A DNA stretch of 64,000 nucleotides, taken from the NCBI GenBank assembly GCA_035048815.1, contig JAUCBN010000005.1, positions 18,564,517 to 18,628,516 of the forward strand, given 5' to 3'. How positions within the stretch are numbered: the stretch's first letter is position 1; each line of letters begins with the position of its first letter. Source of the stretch: Abelmoschus esculentus (taxonomy: Eukaryota; Streptophyta; Magnoliopsida; Malvales; Malvaceae). A model generated the notes under the pieces. That model saw nothing but the letters and a program-made list of their open reading frames with translations, was not told where the DNA came from and ran no database searches. Positions 1-12,638 of this stretch are shown one piece after another. The position numbers and the translations under genes are program-made.

Positions 1-1009
1 GATTTTTTTGAATCTGAATTTTTGGATTTTAATTCGGGAAATTTTCAGCCCACTATTGCCCTAGAAATCCACTATATATATGAGATGTTTTTCTCTGTTT
101 TACTCATCCCAAAACGTTTTCCTCTTCTCTGTTTTCTATCGGTGATCGGCAAAGATAAGAGCAGTTTGAGAACTCAACAAAAGTGCTATTGTTCGGAGTT
201 CTTCTAGTTGTTGTATTCTGGGAGACAGACTACCAAACAACTCGGCACCTCGGAGTGGCAGAAAATCTGTCTTAAGGAAACTTCTTCCAGCAGACCTCAA
301 TTTTATTCCGTTTTACAATTAAAATTCGGTTTGAATTTCTTTTTGTTATATTTTTACTTTTGCGATTTCTATTTTCTTATTAACATCTTCTTTTCTTTTT
401 GATCATTTTTTGGAGTAAGATTATGCTACAACTTCTACGGTTAGAAATCAAATAAATGGTATAAAATCAAGACTTCAAAGCAGCAACAACAATTATTGAT
501 CCCAAAGAAAATATCCAAGCATCAAATCCAACCTTAAGGACTTAATTGCAAAATTCTTGTACACAACTTTTGTAATTTTTATTGTAATCTTTTGTTTGAA
601 TTTTGGGAGTGTTTTCTTATTTTAATTGGGCAAAAATTTATTTGTTCGAGAGAAATCAAAATTACCTTTCTTCTATTTGTAACCTTGTGAGGTTTAAGTC
701 AATCTTTGGGTAGAAAGATTGACTTTTTATAATGGTTATCCTTGAACCGAGAAAAAGGTTGAATTCAATAGTGAATTGGGTTGAAAATCCTTAGTGGGAG
801 CTAACGTAGTGGATGTAGGTACTTGTTCGAAAGTCGAATCACTATAAATTCTTGTATTCTTTATTTTCATATTTTCATCGATTCTTCCACACCAAAAATT
901 TTAAATCTCTAATTCACTCTCTCTTCGCCATTCTATCAATCGATCAACTCAACAAGAGATTTGGAAGGACTTGGGATAGTTTGGATAGGTGAAAATGGGT
1001 ATTTTAAGG
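1..1009 (+). repeat. AT-rich stretch with a Ty1-copia-like LTR 3' part
   Basis: No credible gene is visible; the short open frames near the left edge have no recognisable protein features. The part from about 640 to 975 reads like the 3' portion of a plant copia LTR: a T-rich region, then a phrase around 795-860 with the words agtggatgtaggt and cgaatcactataaat, then a T/C-rich tail ending near caatcgatcaactcaacaa. The same tail style recurs at 55.5-55.6 kb ahead of a copia gag fragment, which supports the reading. No LTR start, primer site or target duplication could be fixed, so this is a fragment only. Confidence 0.4.
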
Positions 1010-1320
1010 AGAGCATACTGATACAGCTCCCCATGTATTGGTACCCCTATATTTTAAGCAATTCCAGAAACTGTTTAGGCATACCGGTACGTAGGCGCGT
1101 ATTGGTACCACTGTTCCATTGAAATCATGTATCAATACAAATGGTCTTCATACTGATATTGGGTACCGATATGATATATAGGCGGTGTATGGGTACAGGG
1201 TAAAATAAATTCTTTCGAATGCATTTTGGGTATCGATGCTCAATAAAGGGATATTAATACTGATTAGGGGAGTATCAATACCCCATGTAGACATATCGAT
1301 ACACGCAGGCCAATCTATCT
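1010..1320. repeat. Cluster of tatcgatac/ggtacc-type words
   Basis: Many short palindromic words such as gtattggtacc, ataccggtac, gatattgggtaccgat and atatcgatac follow each other within 300 bases. The same vocabulary returns at 3420-3640, 16150-16370, 33600-33760 and 47920-48290. There is no fixed period, so it is not a simple tandem satellite. Confidence 0.6.
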
Positions 1321-2706
1321 ACGTTTTAGCCTTTGAATTAGAATGATCAATAATTTGAGTTAAAAACCTTACTGGGTCATCTTAGACCTAAGATGAATTG
1401 CAAAACTGAAAAATAGAAACCTTGACAACATGTATGAACAGTGGAGGTTTTGGACATACGCGATAGGAGCGATCGCACAGGGCCCCTTAAAAATGAGGGC
1501 CCAAAATTTAGTAAACTACCTTTATTAATTGATATTATTATCGAAATTCATTACAAAATTTTTGAAATACTCTTAAAAAATTAGTTATAATTGTTAAAAC
1601 ATTATAATTATATCCTAAATGTGACAATTGAATATAAAATCTTTTGATTATTGTTATTATTATTGCTTCTATAGGTGTAATGAGATTATGGACATACGCA
1701 ATATAAATAACCGCACATGGCCCCCTAAAAAGGACAATTGCTTCTAATAATCATGTTTTAGAACTAGTAGGGCTATGGACAATTGCTTCTAAGGGCCATA
1801 TTTTAAAAAATTGTACCGGACCCCCAAAATTTTTAAACCGCCCCTGTTTATGAATTAGATTTGGAATCAAGGACTAAATGCCTTGAAATGACTTATGATA
1901 TTATATAAACTTGTATTTGATGATTTTGATTATTACTATGTGTCGTAAGAACGATTGTACTGGATCTGGATACCCAAAAGGCAGCTTTCGATGCTATATG
2001 ACTCTGGATCACTTGTATGAGGGAGTGTTAGTTTCGATACTTAGTGACCCTAGACTATACTCATTGTATGACGGGGTGTAGGTTATGAGACTCAATCATG
2101 ACCTAACCATCCTCGGGTGTGTGGCTTCCAATGTAAGCGGTTCGGACCATACATCTAATGTATATACATGTATATTGATGATTTATGAATGCTATAGATA
2201 TTTTCATGACACTTTCATGTAAAATATTGTGTTTAGATAGTTATAGTAGAGTCAATCGATCTTCTTCCATCATATCTTGTTGCATACATTTAATTATGAT
2301 TTACATAAATTATGGTTGAGTGAAGATATTTTCACTGAGCTTTCATTAGCTCAACGTTCAGAATCTTTATTTTCGTGTGTAGGTTTCTAGGTAATGTTTC
2401 GGTTCAAGCAGATCATCTGTGATAGGTTTCAGCATCGATCTTAGATGAGTAAATCACTTAGATATATGGGCTATATATTCTTAAGACCTATTTAAGTTTG
2501 TTGCAACTCTTTTAAACTCATTTGTATTTGATCAAATGTTTAATATTTTTAAATTGGATCTCCTTAATACTTTTGAACTTAAATTTATGTTTAATTATTG
2601 GGATTTAATTGGTTTAGGTTAATAAACCTTCTTTTGGATTTGAAAATTTTGTGTTTGGGTTGGGCTTGAGGCCCAAATGTTGCATCCGGAAATGAGGGCG
2701 TTACAG
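1321..2706 (+). repeat. Probable degraded LTR-retrotransposon fragment
   Basis: The right end is gagggcgttaca, a typical LTR 3' terminus of plant gypsy elements, and 1980-2160 has the mixed text usual for LTR U3 regions. Inside it, three partial copies of a gggcccc/taaaaa-rich motif lie at about 1450-1510, 1683-1730 and 1745-1860, each after the words ggacata or ggacaatt. A matching TG start was not found, so the left limit is arbitrary. Confidence 0.35.
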
Positions 2707-4017
2707 ATAAATCGTCATGTTATAATTAAATAAGGATAAATATTTAATGTTCGTTGACGGAAAAATTTGATTTTAGTTATAGAATAAAAAATTAGACAAT
2801 AAAATGATTCAAAAAAATATTAGATATAAAATTAAAAAATAGTATGTTAGGCTTGGAGTGGCTCGATGCATAACCGCCAAGTGATGGAGAATTGGCCAAT
2901 TTGGGTGGATATGTGTGGAAGCAAAAATATAGACAATGACATAAGGATTTATAGTGGTTCGGCCTCGCCTACAACCTTACAATCCTAGACTCAAACCCGA
3001 ATCTAGCATTCAAAGTTCACAACCCGAACTTTGGGAATTCACTCAACAAAGAGAAAACTTAACAAACTTGTTTAATCCTTCTAATAAGGCTAATGTTTGC
3101 AATCTAAGCACTCACTCAATTCCTAATTACACTTGAGCATATATGACAATTAAGCTCACAAGTGTTTGTCTACCTAAATAATAGGACTTTAAGCACTAAG
3201 ACAAATCTTTGATCATATTGTTGTTTACAATGAAGCATTTATCTTCTCTTGATGTTTGAGGCTTCCTTTTATCATCCTAAATGAGCTTCTAGCCGTTGGT
3301 GACCGTTGAGATTGGTTTGGAGCTGTTTAGAGCTAATTATAAGGTTTATTTCCTCTTCTGGTGCAGGCGGTATCAAAACACGTGAAGGCTGTTTCGAAAC
3401 AGTTGCTTTGGAAAATAGTCATTGACCTATATTTATGAACAGGTATCGATACTGGTATCGATACCGCTCCTAGCCGTTGGGGGTTTTCATAAAATCATTT
3501 TGACCGTTGGGGGCTGTTTCGAACCATGGTTCGAAATAGGTGCTCACAATGATGAGAAGGTATCGATACCTGTATCGATACCACTGTGGTTTTACCCTTA
3601 AAAACAAGTCAATGAAGAACATGTATCGAAACACCTGGGTAAAAATAAGTTCTTTGATTTCTTTAAATCATTCAAAACATATTTATAAACTCTCAAAAAC
3701 ATCTTAAATATATTTTTAAGTAGTTTGGACATAAGAACCATTTTTGAAATCTTTTCAAATTAGTCCAAAACTATTTTTCAATTATTATATCAAAATATTA
3801 GTTCTACATAGTATAAATTGGACAATTTATAAGTGTTAAACCAATACATTTTCATAATTCCCCACCTAAATTAATATATAAATACATTAAATATTAATAA
3901 TTGTAATTTTTTCATTCTGTTTTATTTCATAAAGGCCATAATTATATGCACTACCATCAATCGACTCCCAATACAGCCGGAGAATTCGTGCTCAAAGAAA
4001 TTTGTTGTTAAAAAGAC
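2707..4017. repeat. Gene-free stretch with an LTR-like fragment and a tatcgatac cluster
   Basis: AT-rich sequence surrounds a more complex block (about 2850-3640). That block contains the phrase gtggttcggcctcgcctac at 2955 and, from 3420, repeated words such as ggtatcgatac and gtatcgataccac mixed with gtttcgaaac words. No coding region is convincing; the 60-codon frame at 2954 lies inside this repeat text. Confidence 0.35.
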
Positions 4018-4565
4018 CCCACAACTAGGGATGGGTACGGGTCGGGTCGGATTTTCGGCCCACCCGCACCCGACCTGAAAAATTATACCTTCCACCCGTT
4101 ACCCGACCCAACCCGAATTTAGGGTGAAAAAAATATGATCCGATCCGACCTGATTTTTAAGCTTTAAAATCCGACTTAACCCGACCCGAATCATTTAAAA
4201 AATTAAAATTTTAGGGACTAAATTGTAAAAAAAATAAAATTTAGGGATTCAATTATAAAAATATTTAATTTTAGTGACCTACTTGTAAAAAAAATAATTT
4301 TAATGATCTAATTGTATAAAAAATATACAAAGAGGGGTCATTATTGTAAATATCCCTAAAATATATATGAGAAAATTACATTATTAGTCCTGGGTCGGGT
4401 CGGATTTTTTTAGCCTAAACCCGAACTCGATCCGACCCGAGACCACCCTTGAAAAAATCCGACCCGACCCGAACTTGAATTTTTTACCAAAAAATCCGAT
4501 CCAATCGGACCGGATCGGGTCGGAACCCGTCAGGTTCGGGTTCTGTGCCCATCCCTACCCACAAC
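4018..4565. mobile_element. Non-autonomous hAT-like element (cgggt-rich) with 8-bp duplication
   Basis: The element proper is 4026-4557 (532 bp). It starts tagggatgggtac and ends gtgcccatcccta, giving terminal inverted repeats of about 13 bases with one mismatch. Both ends are flanked by the identical 8-mer cccacaac (4018-4025 and 4558-4565), the duplication length of hAT transposons. Both arms are built of gggtcggg/cccgaccc words, so the single strand can fold extensively. There is no transposase frame, so it depended on an autonomous relative. Confidence 0.85.
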
Positions 4566-7433
4566 ATTCCAGCGCAGTGGGATCCGTACGAATATAATTT
4601 TTTATTATTCGATAGAATAATTTAATAATATTTTTATTAAATTATTTTAAAAAAATTATATAATTTTAAATAAATTGTAAACTACCCTCAAAAATTTTAA
4701 AAATAATAATATTTTTAATAAAAAATTAATAAATTATACAAAACCTTAAATTTTTTTTAAAAAGTTAGATAAACAAAAAAATAATTACTGAACTTTTAGA
4801 CGGTTGAAATAAATTGTGATCACTTATTTTCATCCTAATTAATTTAAGTATTTAACTCTACGGTCTTTATATATATTTCTAAATAATTATTTATGTGGTC
4901 ACCATTAGACATTAATTTTATCGTTATTGTCATAAATACAATAATTATGGAGCCATTTATGGAGAGAATTCAAGAAATGAGAAAGAGAAAATTATATGTT
5001 TAGTCCTTGAAAATTTTAATTTTTGTTAATTGATTTAATGGTGTTCAGCGGTAGTAATGTTCAACAATATTCGACGCACGTGGTAGACTCATCCAATTAC
5101 AAATATTTTTGGATCAAATTTTATACTATAAATTTTTATCTTAATTTTTTTTCTTTTAATAAAATTGATGTATTTATCTAAAAAAAATTTTAAAAAAAAT
5201 CATTGAATGACAATATAAATAAAGATAAAAAAAATAATTATTGTCGATTTAAATACGACAAGTTTGCTTAGATTTTCTCATTTTTTTAGGAATGAGAAAA
5301 ATATGTTAGAACCACTTCTTTTAACGACAATTGGCAAAACTCTTGTAATCTAATCGAATTAATAGTTATATTGTAAGATTTTTCAAATTGTCTGAGTACA
5401 TGTAAATCCGAACACCCTAACTGTTTCATATACAAATACCAACACCAGACTCAGCTGTCAGCTGATGGTTGAAGGGTAAGTTCAAGTCCCATGACGACAC
5501 AAGTCAATATTTAATTACAGGAACTGTCTAAATGGATAAGAAGGAGCTGGGCATAGGCATAGGCATAGATAAGATTAGGGCAAACTGCCATTTCATCAGT
5601 TTATGTTCCGGGTAAGAGCTTGGGGACAGAATAAATCCGGCCGTTTGCTGCCGCAAGAGGCGTTTGTAAAACCTGAAGAGGTCCAGATTCATGTAATAGA
5701 TTGTATATTGTTGTCGCCCCCCATGGGTCTACTACCGGCACATGTCTTCATTCAGATGCTGTCTGTCTCTTGGTTGGACAATGGATGGGGATTGGGGTCT
5801 TCATAATCGGGTACTCAAAACTTTTGAGTACTAAAACGTCGGTTGATGATCCGGTCTATAAAAATCGAGTACTCATAAAAATTAGATACCTATAAAATCA
5901 AGTATTGTGTATCCAGTTTATTTTTTTATATTTTTAATTTTTTTAAATATATAAAAAACACTTAAAATTTTATGGTATACATTTCAAACACAAAATTATT
6001 GATTTAAGATAAGTTTTAAAAATAAATGTTTGGATATATATACATATATTAAAGTTTATCGATAAAAGAATATATTATTTTCGATCATAATTTTTCTTTC
6101 AAATCTCACATTGACAAATTAATATAAATATTTATGAAAAATTTAAAACATAGGAGAATTAAAACATAGGAAACCACCCACGACATTGAGACAAATAATA
6201 AGGAGTTTAAATAGATTTTGAGTTTAAAAATTTATATATAAAAAATTTTCATTAAAAATTCATCTATTAAAAAATGAGATAATTAAAATAGATCTTTAAA
6301 AAATCAAAAGATAAAAAAAAAAAAAAATTATTAGGTGTTGTCAAAAATATTTTAGGTTGAATGTTAATTTTTACTCTTATATTTTTAAAATATTTTAACA
6401 CTTAATGGTTATTTTCGGTAAAAAAAAAATTATAGATAAAAACGTTAGTTAACTAACAAATGGTGACTTGTAATGATGTAGTAAGTCTGCGTAACATTAT
6501 TATGTGAACAAAAGTATCAAGTAGCAAGACGATCAAAAATTAATTTTAAAAAAATTATATAAAATATATAAAAAAACATTACATGGCATAATGTTATTAC
6601 GTGAACAAAAGTACTGACTTGACAGAATAGTAAGACAATCAAAGTTAATTTTAAAAAATTATATAAAATATAAAATTATTTTTTTATATGTCATTGTGTC
6701 AAGTTATTCTAAATCGTTAAATATAAATGAAACAACGATTTCATCTAAAAAATATTTTAATTAAAATTAAAATATTAAAGTTCAAATATTTTAAAAAATA
6801 AGAACCAGAGTAGCTATGTTGTCAAATATTAGAGTATTTTATGAAATTATACGTCAACTGAATTTGTTAGAAATTAAAATAGACAAGCACCCCCTCAAAT
6901 AAAATTATAACAAAAAAAAACATAATAAATCTAAATTTTTATAAATAAAATAAAGAATAAGAATAAAGTAAAAGAATAGAGATGAAAGACAAAAAAAAAA
7001 ATTTATATTATATTCTTAAAATAAAATTATTATTATTTAAAATTATTATAACCGATTAAAAAACATTAATCATCATCACTACAATAATAATAAAATATAA
7101 AACTTAATTGATACTTGTTTGGAATAATAGTGCCTGACTGAATGATTATTACAACTGAGACGAGAGTGGCGTATCCTGTAAATATCTGGTACAACAGTAC
7201 AAACACCATGGGATTGGCATAAAGAAAATACATAATGCCACGTCCTTCGTCATCCATCCCTTGTACCTGTCTGCTTTCATTATTTTTTTGCATAAATAGT
7301 AAAAATATCTCTTGTTTAGTTGTCAAAAGTCCAAGTATTTCTAGACTGCAGCTCGGAAGATTGAAGAACAGGAGCAAAAGCTAAGGATCAACATCACTTT
7401 CTTCTTCCTTTTGGTGGGTTTTCTGAGAATCAC
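4566..7433. other. Gene-free AT-rich stretch with small repeats
   Basis: I see no gene here. Points of note: 5013-5090 carries one copy of a repeat found twice more, in inverted order, at 46.4-46.6 kb (shared words gtgttcagcgg and ttcgacgc.cg). The stretch 5600-5820 is less AT-rich and has two overlapping open frames of 64-67 codons with no recognisable product. At 6491-6573 and 6588-6680 there is a diverged direct duplication (shared words gtgaacaaaagta and ttatataaaatat). The last 100 bases would hold the promoter and leader of the transporter gene, with no clear TATA box. Confidence 0.45.
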
Positions 7434-9846
7434 ATGATGGGAAAATTGAAGGAAAAGTTTCAGGCTTTTGTGAACAATAGATGGTTGGTTTTTGTGGCTG
7501 CAATGTGGATACAATCTTGTGCTGGGGTTGGGTACATATTCGGTAGCATATCACCTGTGATCAAGACTTCTTTGAATTATAACCAAAAGCAGCTGTCAAA
7601 GTTGGGTGTAGCCAAAGATCTTGGAGACAGTGTTGGGTTCTTGGCTGGGTCTTTATCTGAGATACTGCCTTTATGGGGTGCCTTGCTTGTTGGTGCTTTG
7701 CAGAACCTTATTGGTTATGGTTGGGTTTGGTTGGTTGTTACTGGAAGAGTTCCTGTTTTGCCTCTGTGGGCTGTGAGTATCAATTTAAAAGCTCTAACTT
7801 TTTCATTAATTTTGACTTTTAAGAATAAGATTGATGAAATCTGAGTGTTTCTTGGTTGATCTTTGTTCGGATTTGATTGTTCTGATTTCTTGATTAAATC
7901 CAATCACCCGGTGAAGTCTTTTCAGTTCTTTTGTTTCCCTTCTGTTGGAAATGATTTGATTCTCTGTTTCTTTCTTGTTTTTGAGCAGTTTGGTTCATAC
8001 AGTAAACTTTTTAGTCTCAACATGAACAGTAGCCATGTTTTATGCCGTATTTGATCATTTTAAGACTTGGGTGGTTCACTTTTTATATGATTGGAGTGAA
8101 ATTTTTTTTGAAAATTTTGATAAAATGTAATATTTGAAAACAAGAAGCATAAGTTATGAAAAAAGAAATAAAAGTAGTATTTGATGTGGATTTGAGGTGG
8201 TAAATTAAGGTAGTTGATTGATTGATTCCATGTTTAACTGAAATCATTTCATGTTGGCTTCGATTAGATAGTTGATTCTTCTTAGTATGCAGATGTGCCT
8301 CTTAATATTTGTGGGAAACAATGGTGAAACCTACTTCAATACAGCTGCTCTGGTTTCTTGTGTGCAAAACTTTCCCAAAAGCAGGGGTCCGGTGGTAGGT
8401 ATACTCAAGGGCTTTGCTGGTTTGAGCGGTGCGATTTTGACTCAAATATACACGGTGATCAATTTCCCGGATCAAGCATCTTTGATATTCATGGTTGCAG
8501 TCGGGCCAGCAATGGTAGTTGTTGCTCTAATGTTCATTATCAGACCTGTTGGAGGTCACAGACAAGTCCGTCCGTCCGACAGTTTAAGTTTTACATTTAT
8601 TTATAGTGTGTGCCTCCTATTGGCTGCTTACTTGATGGGAGTCATGCTTCTGGAAGATCTTGTTACTGTGAGCCACACTTTAGTCATAGTTTTTACAGTG
8701 ATTTTGTTCTTTCTTCTTATCATTCCTATCATTATTCCTATTATATTGAATATCTCCGAAGAGCCTAGAGATCCGGTGGAACAAGTTCTTCTACCAAAGA
8801 CAGAGCAACAAGAAGCCGGGAAATCTGGACAGGGTGTTCAGGAACATGAAGTGATACTCAGTGAATTGGAAGATGAGAAGCCTCAGGAAGTAGACCTGCT
8901 TCCAGCACCAGAACGGCAAAAAAGAATAGCTCAGTTGCAAGCAAAACTTTTCCAGGCCGCGGCTGAAGGAGCAGTAAGGGTGAAGAGAAGGAGAGGTCCT
9001 CATAGAGGAGAGGACTTTACACTGATGCAGGCTTTGATCAAAGCAGACTTTTGGCTTATCTTTTTGTCTCTTCTATTAGGTTCAGGATCAGGTTTGACTG
9101 TCATAGATAATCTTGGTCAGATGAGCCAGTCTTTGGGGTATGATAATACTCATATATTTGTATCCATGATTAGCATTTGGAACTTTCTTGGTCGTGTTGG
9201 TGGGGGTTACTTCTCAGAGATTGTAGTGAGGTACGGACTGATATCATTTGCACACAGATTCTGGTTGCATCGGACTTTAATTTAATAATATTTTTTGACT
9301 CATTTTTCTTACATGTTTGCTTTGACATCATTGTGTAGGGATCATGCTTATCCAAGGCCAATAGCCATTGCTGTTGCTCAGCTTGTTATGGCTGTTGGCC
9401 ATGTCTTCTTTGCTATGGGATGGCCTGGAGCAATGTACATTGGTACTTTGTTGATAGGGCTTGGCTACGGTGCCCATTGGGCAATTGTGCCAGCTGCCGC
9501 CTCTGAGTTGTTTGGCTTGAAAAAGTTTGGGGCTCTGTACAATTTCCTCACACTGGCAAATCCTGCAGGTTCACTTGTCTTCTCAGGTGTAATTGCTAGC
9601 AGTATCTATGACCATGAAGCAGAGAAGCAAGCTCATATACATAACATCCAGACACAGATTTCAGGCTTAAGGTTCTCGGGGTTGTTTGGTCAGGATGAAC
9701 CGCTCAAGTGTGAAGGTTCTATATGCTTCTTTCTGACTTCCATGATTATGTCAGGATTTTGTATCGTTGCAGCCATTTTAAGTGTAATACTCGTGTACCG
9801 TACTAAGACTGTTTACGCCCATCTTTATGGAAAGACTCGCACTTGA
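7434..9846 (+). CDS. Nodulin-like major facilitator superfamily transporter, 3 exons
   Basis: The exons are 7434-7772, 8293-9230 and 9339-9846 with GT-AG introns of 520 and 108 bases; the joined frame gives 594 aa, the usual length of this plant family. The N-terminal half matches the nodulin-like domain (WLVFVAAMWIQSCAGVGYIF from residue 18, then SLNYNQKQL and LGDSVGFLAGSL). Pairs of membrane segments follow, and a charged central loop (about residues 275-345, rich in E, Q, K, R) separates two six-helix bundles. The C-terminal half has the RVGGGYFSE loop and GLGYGAHWAIVPAAASELFG. It is a multi-pass membrane carrier of unknown substrate; relatives are annotated as nodulin-like or NFD4-like. 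The first of two consecutive ATGs is used. The internal ATG at 8272 lies in intron 1. Confidence 0.93.
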
Positions 9847-11216
9847 GTTCAAGAACGTGACCTGGGAGGGTCTCATGGATATTTCATCCATTTCAAGTGG
9901 CATTTTTTTTTCCGTGAAAACCGATATTGTGTGAGTTTTCACTAAGTTTGTGATACCAGTGTTGTTGTAAAGATGGTAGTGCTGAATCTGGTTCAATGAT
10001 ACCATTCAACTGTGAAAGATTCTGCCTTGAATGTTCAAGTGGTGTACTCCACTTGTTATTTGTACTCGGTTTGATTTCGATGATGTATGTTATTTCGACA
10101 TTGTCCACCAGAGATGATCTTTATTCTAGATTATAACTTTATCTTTGATCACTGGTGATTGTACTTGTCTTTATAGTTAAAATGAGGTTTTGATGGTACA
10201 TTCAGAGATCTCCTTACTTTAGAGCCAGCTTGGTTATTTTGGATGAAACTTAGAGCTCGCAGGTTGCCGAACCCGGTACAAGGATGAACAAGAAAACCCT
10301 AGCATATCAATAGGGGAGAAGTACCAACTACCAAATGAAGAACATCTGCCTCAGATCTGTCAGTATTTCTTTTTCATTCCCTTTCGAGTCACCGACCAAA
10401 TAAGCATGTCGTAATTTCGGTTTCATTCCACCTCTGTGAACAGGATGATGAAGCAGAAGCAGTAGGATTTAGCAAATGCTGTCTTGTTGACCTTGTTGAT
10501 ATTAAACTCTTATGTGTAGTTTGGTTGAGAGTTGAGACCCACAAAGCTGCACAACTCCTTGCAAAGGTTTCTTTCAAACATCCCTTGTCTATAATCTATA
10601 ATCTATTACCAAATTGATGCAGAAGGAACATGGCAATTTCAGTTTCTTGGTAATATTAGAGATTTCTATTGAAGAGAATTCATGACCTCTGGACAGCTCA
10701 ATTTCTTGAATGTTACGCAAGAAATTGAAAAACAAGCATATATATATGAACTAAATCCCTGGTGTAGTGACAAAAGACTAAATGATACCTCATAGTTCAA
10801 AGGGGATGTCAAGACAAGAGTAATAATAGTTAGAGAATTATATTAAAATTTAATGTATGTAAAATTATAGAATTTTAGAGGCGTAAACTTAGATATGATT
10901 ATCTCTAACTCTCCTTAGTCCGTCCCGATATTCGGACTCCGACCACTCGCAATCCCCTGTAAGTCGTAGCTTACCTTGGAGCACTTCTCTGGTATGAAGT
11001 TCCAACAAAAGTCCTCCATCCTCTTTAAGTGTGTGCCTCTCCACAAATTGTGACTTTTACTGTATGATTGAACTTGTAAACAGCTGAATTCCTTTTATTG
11101 TATGTATGATTTACATTAAAAAAAAAACAATGGCATGCATTTACACGCACCAGCAGCAATACCAAAGATTATAGCATAGTTACGTCTTCTCCAATGAGGA
11201 GAGAAAGAAACTCCTT
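9847..11216. other. Intergenic stretch between transporter and peroxidase genes
   Basis: This holds the 3' ends of two convergent genes, so it should contain both terminators. The polyadenylation-like word aataaa is not clear for the transporter. For the peroxidase (minus strand), the A/T-rich block at 11105-11130 lies about 90 bases beyond the stop. No gene, RNA or repeat is recognised; the small open frames at 9778-10108 and 10389-10577 look like chance. Confidence 0.5.
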
Positions 11217-12578
11217 TCACGAATTAAACCTTGTGCAGTCTAGTCTTACCTGTCCTTCATTTCCAGTTTTGACTCCAACCCTTCCAAGCTTCCTCATTGC
11301 TGTGATAAAGGCTACGTTAAAGTTACTTGGGTTTCTGGCAAAATCACTCACAGTTGGCTGTGATGCTTGATCACTGAATAGAACCTGATCTGAAGTGAAC
11401 AACCCCTTTCCAGACACAAGATTCTGGTAATACACATTGTCGAAACTTCGTGGGGTTTCAGGGTCCATGTTGATGGCAATGCTGGGGTCTACATTCCGAG
11501 GGCAGCCTTGCATTAACTCTTGTGCGTAGTTCGAGTCCAAAGTAGGATCCACAGGGGAAGATGAAGAGAATGAGTATAAGCGATTTGCGAAACGATTGCA
11601 ATGAGAGAAGCCTACAGTATGAGCTCCTGAGAGTGAAATCATATCGAATTGAGTAAGGTTGTTTCTGGCAAAGATGGTGTTGAGTTGAGCAAGGTTGAAT
11701 CCAGGATCTGGCAGGTTTCCGGCAACCCTGGATGCTTGTGATCTGAGGCCATCTCGACGTCCTAATTCGACTTCCCAAGATGGGCCACCAGCCTATGATT
11801 TTGTCACATATAACAAACCAATTGGGAAAGTTTTTATCAGTTTGGTTAATTCAATATGGGAATGTATGTCAAGGACTAGTTTTAGTTTTGCAGGTAAGCA
11901 AGCACTCCCTACCAGGACTACAACATCCCTTGCTGCAAGAGCCAAAATGTCAGCACAGGAGACAATTCCAGGGCATTGTGTTTCCGCTGCCTGTTTTGCC
12001 TTGATTACGGTGTCGAATCCATCGCCTGCGAGGGAGAGATTGTCTTCGGAATCCTTTTCAGCATCTCCGTTTGGTGATGAAATCATGACTGATGCATCAC
12101 ATCCCTACAAAACAAAAACCAACCACGTTATAATCCGCACTCATGCCTGAATTCGTTCTATTCAAGTGTCCATTAGGCAAACCAAAGAAGAATCTAAGAA
12201 ACAGGGAAAACAGAAGGGGAAGAACATTGTCAAATGTTAGCATGACAAGCATGCATGAAGGATGACATGACATTAGTTTGATAAGAACATCATAACACCA
12301 ATCGCAGGCAAATCATACATCCTACCAAAACCAAGAACAAAAACCGGATCAACCCTGTCCTAACGTACCTCCACAAAGCAATCATGGAAAAACAAGCGCA
12401 GAGTGGCAGGGATTGTAACAAACGTTTGACTAAACTTGGTGAACACTACTTGTCTCACTATAAATTCTACATTCGGACAAGTATTCCTGTAGAAATTCTC
12501 AGACAACTGCCCCTCTCCTCTCTGCAAAACCATGAAAACCGTCAAGTACAACATCAACCATTTCCTTAATACCTCCAT
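11217..12578 (-). CDS. PER55: Secreted class III peroxidase, 3 exons
   Basis: The exons on the minus strand are 12578-12369, 12104-11913 and 11792-11217, all joined in phase 0, giving 325 aa. A signal peptide (about residues 1-23) precedes the mature start QLSENFYRNTCPNVE. The distal haem site is LRLFFHDCFVE followed by GCDAS, the proximal histidine lies in SLSGAHTVGFSHC, and the cysteines expected for four disulfides are present (for example SCADIL and the terminal DC). It should be a haem enzyme of the apoplast or cell wall, using hydrogen peroxide to oxidise phenolics or acting in reactive-oxygen metabolism. The text AEKDSEDNLSLAGDGFDTV and ETQCPGIVSCADI places it nearest the PER55 type. 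One intron of the classical four-exon gene is absent. Subtype is from pattern memory only. Confidence 0.95.
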
Positions 12579-12626
12579 TTTTCCCTTTCAGTCTCTCCAC
12601 AGGCTGTAAGTGAAAATATGGAACTC

Positions 12627-12638
12627 ATATATATATAA
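12627..12638 (-). promoter_or_regulatory. Likely TATA box of the peroxidase gene
   Basis: A run of alternating TA (TTATATATATATG on the minus strand) lies 49-60 bases upstream of the peroxidase start codon, which would leave a leader of about 20-30 bases. No other TATA-like word is as close. Confidence 0.5.

Noticed and set aside
5450..5520. tRNA-like words (gctgtcagctgatgg and agttcaagtccc) suggesting another SINE
   Set aside because: The A-box match is weak and neither a tail nor flanking duplications are visible.
5603..5895. Overlapping frames of 67 and 64 codons in less AT-rich DNA
   Set aside because: No start context, no recognisable protein features and no neighbouring exon; probably chance.
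11458..12150. Plus- and minus-strand frames overlapping the peroxidase
   Set aside because: Antisense and out-of-phase readings of its exons 2 and 3 and intron 2.
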